NCBI GenBank assembly: GCA_005877525.1
Contig: VBON01000037.1
Coordinates: 9,246 to 14,796 of the forward strand
Reading direction: 5' to 3'
DNA: 5,551 nucleotides
DNA from: Nitrospirota bacterium
Lineage (GTDB): Bacteria; Nitrospirota; Nitrospiria; Nitrospirales; NS-4
This document shows, piece after piece, positions 1 to 5,551 of the stretch; the stretch's first letter is position 1; each line of letters starts with the position of its first letter. The translations under genes and the position numbers were made by a program. The notes beneath the pieces are model-generated. The model was given only the letters and a program-made list of their open reading frames with translations. It was not told the DNA's origin and did not search any database.

Positions 1-802
1 CGAATCGGGAATTCCGACTATCGTGAACGGCGCGCGCTGCTGGGTACGAAACAACGCTTCGATCGCCGCAAGCTTTGCAGGTTGATCGCGGGACACCTCC
101 CGAGTCAGCAGATCTCCGCTCAAGGGCAGAAGGATTGCCGGAATTCCGCCAACCAGTAACGCGATACCAAGCGCGCGCTGATGAAAGAGGTTTCCCCGAT
201 CGCGTAACAACAGAAAGGCATGAATGCCGGCGACCGCGAAACCCGTGGCTGCAAAGGCTGCCAACACCATATGGAGGCTCTCGACGAAAGCAGCCGGATT
301 TCCTATGGCCGCAATCGGATCGATATGCATCGGCCGGCCGTCGATCAGTTCAAACCCGCGCGGAGTGTTCATCCAGGCGTTTGCCATCACGACGAAGACC
401 GCCGATGCCACCCCGCTCGCGGCCACAACGAGGCCGGCGAGAAAGTGCGCACGCGGCGGTACGCGCTCCCAGCCGTAGAGATAGACGCCCAGGAAAATCG
501 ATTCGGTAAAAAACGCAAAGCCTTCCAAGGCGAATAGAAGTCCGATGATCCCGCCGGCCCAGTTCATGAACCCAGGCCAAAAAGGAAAGGACAGTGCCGG
601 AGACCGCTCCGATGGCAAAGAGGATGGCGGTTCCGCGCGCCCATCGCTTGGCTAACGCCAGAGATACCGCGTCGTTCCCCCGAAGCCACCGCCATTCGGC
701 GACCGCCATCATGAAGGGCATGGCCATACCGATCGACGCAAAGATGATATGGAAGGCCAGGGACATGTCCATTTGCGAGCGGGCAGCGAGCAGGTCAGTC
801 AT
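1..802 (-). pseudogene. cydA: Cytochrome bd-type quinol oxidase subunit I, frameshifted, 3' end outside window
   Basis: CydA is the haem-bearing membrane subunit that oxidises quinol and reduces oxygen to water. The first 74 codons (802-581, MTDLLAARSQ...GTVLSF) are the family N-terminus, with His18 in LAFHIIF matching the axial haem ligand His19 of E. coli CydA. After position 581 that frame becomes unrelated sequence. From 579 the neighbouring frame continues the family without a stop to position 1 (193 codons): WPGFMNWAGG, LEGFAFFTES with the glutamate pair expected near haem d (codons 525-523 and 504-502), ANAWMNTPRGFE, then ESLHMVLAAF with the haem b558 ligand His (codon 273-271, like E. 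coli His186), then AAIEALFRTQ and FTIVGIPDS just before the Q-loop. The gene therefore needs a +1 shift and lacks about five residues at the junction. About 272 residues of a 440-520 residue protein lie here. The start overlaps the fusion gene stop and has its own Shine-Dalgarno site. Family identity is near certain; whether the break is biological or an assembly error is open. A CydB partner could follow outside the window. Confidence 0.85.
577..583 (-). other. cydA: Frame break in cydA (about 14 bases missing)
   Basis: On the minus strand the sequence reads TCC TTT T TGG CCT GGG. Ser-Phe ends the upstream frame at 581, one extra T sits at 580, and Trp-Pro-Gly opens the downstream frame at 579. 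E. coli CydA, as I recall it, has five residues between the aligned Phe and Trp (F-QFGTN-W), and relatives of this subtype typically have ELGLL there. Fifteen bases are expected and one is present, so a deletion of 14 bases explains both the frameshift and the missing residues. The run of five T at the junction fits slippage or deletion at a short homopolymer. Confidence 0.75.
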
Positions 803-3800
803 GGCGCTCCTCGGTCGCCAGCAGCGCCCGAAGGACTTCGGCAACGCTCCATGCCTGCGCGATACAGCCTCGGGGGGTATAGCGAGGCTCGGCATCGAAG
901 ATCTCGCTGATGCTACCGACCCCGGCGTCCCGCAATTCGTCCTCCAACCCACGCAACATCTCCCGCGCCTTTGTCTTGTCCGGATACACCCTTTGCCAAG
1001 CATCAATGAAGTGCCCGATGAGCCAGGCCCACACCGTCCCTTGGTGGTATGCCGCGTCTCTCGCCCGCAAGTCCCCGAAATATGTCCGCTTGTAGTCCCG
1101 ATGCCCCGGATCCAGGCTTCCCAGTCCCACCGGCGTTAATAATTTGGTCGCGATAGAGTCAATCACCGGCTGCCACAACGGACGCGACAGAATCGGAAAA
1201 CGCAGTGACATAGAGAAGACTTGATTGGGTCTCAGGCTGGCGTCATCGCCTTGTTCACCATCCACGACGTCGTAGAGATGGCGAGACGCAGCATCCCAAA
1301 ACCTCGCGTTAAAGCTCCGCTCAACGAGCTCTGCACGCTGCCGGTACTCATGACCAGCCTCTCCGAGTTCCTGCGCCCAGGTACCCATCAGACGGAGCGC
1401 GTTATACCACAGGGCCTGGATCTCAACCGGCTTGCCGCGACGGGGGGTCACCACCCACCCATCCACCTTTGCGTCCATCCAGGTCAGCGCATAGCCATCC
1501 GCCCCAGCCTTTAGCATTCCATCGGTTGCATCCAGGCCAATACCAAAATGGGTGCCTTGGATGTGGTGCCCGATGACGGATTTCAATATCGGAAAAAGCA
1601 CTTTTAACAAGTCCCGATCGCCGGTCCGTTCCACATACCTGTCAATCGCGTGGAAATACCATAACGTCGCGTCAGCAGTGTTATAGATAGCGATGCGCTG
1701 GCCCTCCGGAAATTGGTTGGGGAGCAGACCGTCTTTCACATAGTGAGCAAATGTCAGCAAGATGGTTCTCGCTTCGTGGGGCCGGCCGGTACAGAGCGTC
1801 AATCCTTCCAAGCTGATCATCGTGTCTCGGCCCCAATCCGTGAACCAGTGGTAACCGGCGACGATCGTACGGACCTCCTCTCCGGAGATACTCGCCAGCA
1901 CGTTTTCCTCCGGCCGGCTGCCGGGTAGGATGATGAATTGATCGGCCGCGAGCACAAGATCCGCGGCCGGGCCCGCTTGGGCTTCTACTGGAGCCATGGC
2001 CAAAACCTTCTCCAAGCGCTGTCGCTCGGCTTCCAGGATTCTGTCGGCCGGATGCTCCAGCAATTCCCAATTCTCCGTGCTTGCAACCAGCGCCAGTGAC
2101 TCGCCGGGGGCCAGCTCTACCGAAAAATATCCCGGACTGGTGAGATCCTCGAGATGATCGTAGCCGCGTTCCCGCTCAACTCGGTAGTAGACGTGACGAC
2201 TGATCTTTTCATCTATGACGAAAACTCCGCCGTGCGGTTGCAGGCTGAGTCTCAACGGGGGCGCTCCCTCAAACGGATGTACTTCCAAACGGCCTCGTGT
2301 CACCGCGAGCGTAAAAGGATACTCGACGGGCATACGAAATGTTACATAAGGCCTGAGCGTCAGGTGCATGAGACCACCGCTGATAAGTCGGTACTCGACA
2401 TAGACAGTATTGAGCGTATGGGGCATGACGATTCTTTTTTCCAGGACACTGTGATGATTTCCGCCCGCCCCTTCCCGAGGGATCTCAAACGTCCAGGTGG
2501 GAATCAGGCAGTCTAAGCGAAACTCCCGAAGAAAACGGTGGCCGTCACCCTCGATATGGCCGTCCTCAAACTCAGCTCCCCCCAGTAGCACGGCATGCGC
2601 CCCAGAACGAACCTCTTCATCCAACCTTGGGATCACCATCGTGCGGCCGCGGGGAGCCGGAAGATTGGGGATAAATAGACCGTGGTATCGGCGAGTCGCG
2701 ATTCCCAAGAGCGTGCCCGATGCGTATCCACCCAAACCGTTAGTGGCAAGCCATTCCCGAACCAGCAAGTAGTCGATCTCGCCATCGGCCTGCGGCGGGA
2801 ATCTCAGCGACGGAAAGACGGCGCTTTCGCCGGGCAATTTCCAGCCCTCTTCCCTGCAGGGATTCACAATGCCAGCCCCCCCGTAGCGCGGAGCATCGCT
2901 TGACCAGAGTAACTGCCAGCGTCGCCCGGTCGGTGACGCCAGGAGCGGCTCCGGCGCAGGATCATAGTCGAGATCCGCACCGAGATTCACGACCAGGAGT
3001 CTATCGTCGCCATCTTGACCAAAGAATCGGAGAACGAACGCGTCGCGACCAAAGGTCGCCCCCTCGAGCCGCTCGCGCGACTGTGCGGCAATCACCGGAT
3101 CCTCCCGTCGGATTCGTAAGAGATCCTGGTGAAACAGATAGATTCCGGCGTGAGTCGTCCGCTCGGACAGGTCGACCTTCGAGGCCTCGAAGGTCGAGAC
3201 TAAATTGGGATGAGGTACTTGCTTCTGGGCTTCCAGAGAGGCGATGCTGGGAAACTGCGACAGGAACTTCTTGCGTCCCTGATACACGGTGTCCGCCAGA
3301 TCGCCGTGATCGGTGAAGAAGAGGAATGGCGAAGAGGCCCAGAATTCCTGCCCCATGAACAGCAGCGGCGTTCCTGGAGCCAGGAGCAGCACGGCTGTCA
3401 GGGCACGATACCGGCCAGGACTGGTGACAGCATGCAGTCGGTCACCGCGCAAGCTGTTCGCAACCTGGTCGTGATTTTGGAGAAAGCAGACGAAGGCGCT
3501 GGCCGGCTGCGTGGTGACCGGTGTTCCACGAGGTTGATTCTGCCACTTGTGGCGTTGGCCCTGATACAGAAATCCCCGCTTCACCGCTGAGATCAATTCC
3601 TGGGCCGTGCCGCGATAGTCGGTGTAATACGCCTCGCGCCGGCCAGTGAGCGCCACCATCGCGGAGTGGTGAAAGTCATCGTTCCACATCGCGTCCAAAC
3701 CACAGCCCCCTTTTGCGACCGGTGTGATCAACCGTACGTCCTGCTTCTCATTCTCAGCGGTCAAAATGATATTCCTCGGGGTGCCCGCTTCACGGGCCCG

Positions 3801-4658
3801 TTGGGAGAGCTCCGATAACACATGGACAGGGCCCGCATCGTATATGGTGTCGGTCGCGTCCAACCGCAATCCGTCCATGTGGAACTCGGCGATCCAGTAA
3901 CAGGCATTTCGAATAAAGAATTCCCGCACCTCGTTGGATTCCGGCCCGTCGAAATTGATCGCCGCGCCCCAATCAGTTTCGTAGCGATCGGTAAAGTAGT
4001 AGTCACTGTAGGCTCCGAGGTAATTACCGTCGGGGCCCAGGTGGTTGTAGACGACATCGAGAATGACACTGAGTCCTGCACCATGCGCCGCATCTACAAA
4101 ACGCTTGAGCGCCTCGGGATCCCCATATACATGCGCGGGCGCGTAGAGATTCACCCCGTCGTACCCCCAGTTTCGTGTCCCCGGAAATTCGGCCACCGGC
4201 ATCACTTCGATCACGGTCACGCCCAGCTGCTTGAGTTTTTCGAGCTCCCTGGCCGCCGCAGCGAAGGTTCCTTCCTGGGTAAAGGTTCCGACATGCAGCT
4301 CATAGATGACCTGGCCTGCCATCGTGATCCCGAGCCAGTCCTCGTCATGCCACTTGTAAGCCGCCGGATCCACGACCATGGATGGGCCATGCGGACCTTC
4401 CGGCTGGAATCGCGCGCACGGATCGGGAAAACGACCTTCGCCATCGAGACGGTATCGATAGAGAGTGCCAGCCGCGGCCTCGGGGACCAGCCCCGAAAAA
4501 TAGCCGCCTGCTTCGGGAGAGAGCGAGACGGCAAGGCCGTTTTCGATGAGGACCTCGACCCGGTGACGCTTGGGGGCCCACACTCTGAACCGCACTCCTT
4601 CAGCGCAGCTCTCCGCTCCGAGGGCCAACCGCCAATGGCTTGTGGGTGGGCGCGGCAT
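795..4658 (-). CDS. treZ: TreZ-GDE fusion: maltooligosyltrehalose trehalohydrolase (GH13) + amylo-alpha-1,6-glucosidase (GH133)
   Basis: This is a 1287-residue cytoplasmic enzyme with no signal peptide. Residues 1-100 form the CBM48-like N-terminal domain (GVRFRVWAPK at 21-30). Residues 105-620 are a TreZ-type GH13 barrel and C-terminal domain with region I DVVYNH (201-206), nucleophile Asp267 in GLRLDATD, acid/base Glu302 in TAEN, Asp397 in QNHDQ, and the TreZ-like stretches PLLFMGQEF (431-439) and PFLFFTDHGD (444-453). Residues 625-890 match the GDE N-terminal domain, starting EWLATNGLGGYASGT (635-649). Residues 900-1283 are the (alpha/alpha)6 GDE catalytic domain with TDWGRD (940-945), TWMDAK (1059-1064), KPVEIQALWYNAL (1076-1088) and YHQGTVWAW (1204-1212). 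TreZ cleaves trehalose from maltooligosyltrehalose; the GDE half hydrolyses alpha-1,6-linked glucose at branch points. Stand-alone TreZ is about 560-620 residues and bacterial GDE about 650-700, so both halves are nearly full length with almost no linker. The ATG follows GAGGAGG. The stop overlaps the next start by 8 bases. Both functions are inferred from motifs; whether the TreZ half has shifted specificity cannot be told. Confidence 0.93.
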   Translation of the reverse strand: MPRPPTSHWRLALGAESCAEGVRFRVWAPKRHRVEVLIENGLAVSLSPEAGGYFSGLVPEAAAGTLYRYRLDGEGRFPDPCARFQPEGPHGPSMVVDPAAYKWHDEDWLGITMAGQVIYELHVGTFTQEGTFAAAARELEKLKQLGVTVIEVMPVAEFPGTRNWGYDGVNLYAPAHVYGDPEALKRFVDAAHGAGLSVILDVVYNHLGPDGNYLGAYSDYYFTDRYETDWGAAINFDGPESNEVREFFIRNACYWIAEFHMDGLRLDATDTIYDAGPVHVLSELSQRAREAGTPRNIILTAENEKQDVRLITPVAKGGCGLDAMWNDDFHHSAMVALTGRREAYYTDYRGTAQELISAVKRGFLYQGQRHKWQNQPRGTPVTTQPASAFVCFLQNHDQVANSLRGDRLHAVTSPGRYRALTAVLLLAPGTPLLFMGQEFWASSPFLFFTDHGDLADTVYQGRKKFLSQFPSIASLEAQKQVPHPNLVSTFEASKVDLSERTTHAGIYLFHQDLLRIRREDPVIAAQSRERLEGATFGRDAFVLRFFGQDGDDRLLVVNLGADLDYDPAPEPLLASPTGRRWQLLWSSDAPRYGGAGIVNPCREEGWKLPGESAVFPSLRFPPQADGEIDYLLVREWLATNGLGGYASGTLLGIATRRYHGLFIPNLPAPRGRTMVIPRLDEEVRSGAHAVLLGGAEFEDGHIEGDGHRFLREFRLDCLIPTWTFEIPREGAGGNHHSVLEKRIVMPHTLNTVYVEYRLISGGLMHLTLRPYVTFRMPVEYPFTLAVTRGRLEVHPFEGAPPLRLSLQPHGGVFVIDEKISRHVYYRVERERGYDHLEDLTSPGYFSVELAPGESLALVASTENWELLEHPADRILEAERQRLEKVLAMAPVEAQAGPAADLVLAADQFIILPGSRPEENVLASISGEEVRTIVAGYHWFTDWGRDTMISLEGLTLCTGRPHEARTILLTFAHYVKDGLLPNQFPEGQRIAIYNTADATLWYFHAIDRYVERTGDRDLLKVLFPILKSVIGHHIQGTHFGIGLDATDGMLKAGADGYALTWMDAKVDGWVVTPRRGKPVEIQALWYNALRLMGTWAQELGEAGHEYRQRAELVERSFNARFWDAASRHLYDVVDGEQGDDASLRPNQVFSMSLRFPILSRPLWQPVIDSIATKLLTPVGLGSLDPGHRDYKRTYFGDLRARDAAYHQGTVWAWLIGHFIDAWQRVYPDKTKAREMLRGLEDELRDAGVGSISEIFDAEPRYTPRGCIAQAWSVAEVLRALLATEERHD
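807..812 (-). promoter_or_regulatory. Shine-Dalgarno site of cydA inside the end of the fusion gene
   Basis: GAGGAG on the minus strand lies 4 bases before the ATG at 802-800, within the last codons of the fusion gene. With the 8-base start/stop overlap ATGACTGA it points to translational coupling of the oxidase to the upstream gene. The spacer is a little short. It fixes the oxidase start. Confidence 0.65.
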
Positions 4659-4669
4659 TAGGCGTTTTG

Positions 4670-4676
4670 CCTCCTC
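4670..4676 (-). promoter_or_regulatory. Shine-Dalgarno site of the treZ-GDE fusion gene
   Basis: GAGGAGG on the minus strand lies in the 33-base gap between the topoisomerase stop and the ATG at 4658. The spacer to the ATG is 11 bases, slightly long. The 3' half of the site can pair in a small hairpin (stem AGGC/GCCT, loop AAAAC, 4672-4660), which might partly mask it or shorten the effective spacing. The stem has only 4 base pairs, so this is weak. The site supports the chosen start codon. Confidence 0.7.
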
Positions 4677-4691
4677 ACTGGGCTCTGCAGG

Positions 4692-5551
4692 TTAGACAGC
4701 CGCCTTGAGTTTGCTTACCTTCTTGGTGTGCCGAGCCGCCTGGACGGACTGTTTCAGCAAGGTGCCAAGAGCCTTTGGCCTTCCCTGCCGAGTACCTTTT
4801 GGGGCGCGCTCTCGTACCTCTTCCTTCATGCGAACCAGAAGGAAGGCCAGGACAGCCGCTTCCTCGGGCCGCAGCTCAGAGAGTGATTCGGTCATTTCCT
4901 TGCGGATGCGGTGGCGTAACGTTTCCATGAGCGAGCCGTCAAGGTAACTATTCAACACGGCCGGGTGGATGTAGCACTTCTTGCACACCATTTTAGTATT
5001 CCCCAGGCGCTTGGCGACCGATTCAATGGCCCTCACAATGTTGCGCTTCGCTTGCGCCTTCGAATCCCATGCTTCAAACTCCTGTAGCGCTTTGGCAGCC
5101 AGGACCGTGCCGGCCCACGTCCGGAAATCCTTCGCCGTAAAATCCTGCCCCACAATCTCGCGCAAGTACTCGTTCACATCGGATGAGCCGATGCTGTGGC
5201 GCTCGCCGTTCTCATCGAGGTATTGAAACAATTCTTCTCCCGGAAGATCTTGGATCCGTTTGACGATCCTCGCCAACTTTCGGTCTCTAAGATCTACGGC
5301 ATGTTGCACACCGCTTTTGCCGCGGAACTCAAACCGCAGCGAGGAGCCCGAGACATCTACGTGATGATCCCGCATGGTGGTGAGGCCGAACGAATCGTTG
5401 TTCCGCGCGTACTCCTCATTGCCGACCCTGATCAGGGTCGTTTCCAGCAGCCGAACCACAGTGGCCAGGATTTTCTCACGGGGAAGCCCGGCCCGCGCCA
5501 AATCCTTCTCAGTCCGGCGGCGGATGGATGGGAGAACCTGGCCGAACGCGA
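4692..5551 (-). CDS. DNA topoisomerase IB (poxvirus/eukaryote type), 5' end outside window
   Basis: This enzyme relaxes positive and negative supercoils by nicking one DNA strand through a 3'-phosphotyrosine intermediate, without ATP, in the cytoplasm or nucleoid. The frame is open from the window edge, giving about 285 visible codons ending in TAA at 4694-4692. The family runs to roughly 330-360 residues, so the missing N-terminus (about 50-80 residues) lies upstream. A TTG at 5501 could be read as a start, but the preceding 16 codons (AFGQVLPSIRRRTEKD) are typical family sequence, so it is internal. Counting from that TTG, the catalytic set is complete: Arg25 in RVGNEEY, Lys62 in FRGKSG, Arg127 in KDFRTWAG, Asn168 in GNT (Asn replaces the His of viral and eukaryotic enzymes, as in other bacterial members) and the nucleophile Tyr177 in CKKCYIHP (codon 4973-4971). 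The last 30 or so residues are rich in Lys and Arg, probably a DNA-binding tail. The next gene starts 33 bases downstream. The family call is very secure. Confidence 0.95.
   Translation of the reverse strand, partial: AFGQVLPSIRRRTEKDLARAGLPREKILATVVRLLETTLIRVGNEEYARNNDSFGLTTMRDHHVDVSGSSLRFEFRGKSGVQHAVDLRDRKLARIVKRIQDLPGEELFQYLDENGERHSIGSSDVNEYLREIVGQDFTAKDFRTWAGTVLAAKALQEFEAWDSKAQAKRNIVRAIESVAKRLGNTKMVCKKCYIHPAVLNSYLDGSLMETLRHRIRKEMTESLSELRPEEAAVLAFLLVRMKEEVRERAPKGTRQGRPKALGTLLKQSVQAARHTKKVSKLKAAV

Noticed and set aside
574..590. Programmed +1 frameshift at TCC TTT T TGG to make intact CydA
   Set aside because: A slip on TTT T would restore the frame but not the roughly five conserved residues missing at the junction, and recoding is not known to me in this family. 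A plain deletion explains both features.
350..1006. A minus-strand frame starting at 1006 that runs into cydA
   Set aside because: Only 802 to 581 matches CydA. The part upstream of 802 overlaps the conserved C-terminus of the fusion protein, and the part below 580 is out-of-frame noise. The ATG at 802 with GAGGAG before it is the real start.
594..1139. A 181-codon plus-strand open frame across the end of the fusion gene and the start of cydA
   Set aside because: It is antisense to two conserved genes and its translation has no recognisable domain.
2770..2810. Two separate genes (treZ and GDE) joined artificially
   Set aside because: The frame runs through the junction without stop, start with ribosome binding site, or change in coding character, so a real fusion is the simpler reading. 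An assembly check is still reasonable.
3822..4661. A 279-codon open frame on the plus strand opposite the TreZ half
   Set aside because: It lies wholly antisense to a clearly conserved enzyme domain, resembles no family I recognise, and long antisense frames are common in GC-rich DNA.
5499..5501. TTG as the start codon of the topoisomerase
   Set aside because: The 16 in-frame codons upstream to the window edge read as normal family sequence, and a start here would remove the N-terminal DNA-clamp region.
1..5551. Mobile elements, CRISPR arrays, tRNA or rRNA genes, long repeats
   Set aside because: I read both strands and saw no repeat array, inverted terminal repeats, transposase sequence or RNA gene. 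Nearly every base is inside one of the three genes.

Overview
The window is a tightly packed stretch of bacterial, fairly GC-rich DNA (by eye somewhere near 58 percent G+C). All recognisable coding is on the minus strand, so the natural reading direction is from position 5551 down to 1. I find three genes and almost no non-coding DNA. In transcription order they are the 3' part of a type IB DNA topoisomerase (5551 to 4692), a 1287-residue fusion of a maltooligosyltrehalose trehalohydrolase (TreZ) with a glycogen debranching amylo-alpha-1,6-glucosidase (4658 to 795), and the 5' part of a cytochrome bd-type quinol oxidase subunit I (802 to the window edge).

Spacing suggests one transcription unit. 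The topoisomerase stop and the fusion gene start are 33 bases apart with a strong Shine-Dalgarno sequence between them. The fusion gene stop overlaps the oxidase start by 8 bases (ATGACTGA). No promoter or terminator is visible, and no gap exceeds 300 bases. The topoisomerase begins upstream of the window and the oxidase ends beyond it.

The fusion protein is the most informative gene. TreZ releases trehalose from maltooligosyltrehalose, which TreY makes from linear alpha-1,4-glucan. The C-terminal GH133 module removes alpha-1,6 branches. One polypeptide therefore combines a debranching step and the final trehalose-releasing step of glycogen-to-trehalose conversion. All three GH13 catalytic residues and the main conserved GDE motifs are present, so both halves look active.

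The oxidase gene is damaged as given. Its reading frame changes near position 580, where about 14 bases that encode a conserved segment in relatives are missing. Both sides of the break translate into unmistakable CydA sequence, and the second frame stays open to the window edge. This is either a recent pseudogene or an error in the assembled sequence.

The host cannot be fixed from this window. Poxvirus-type topoisomerase IB, a TreZ-GDE fusion and a divergent bd-type oxidase in a GC-rich genome would suit Nitrospira-like bacteria or other environmental phyla, but this is a weak inference. Nothing here looks like a phage, transposon, CRISPR array or defence island.
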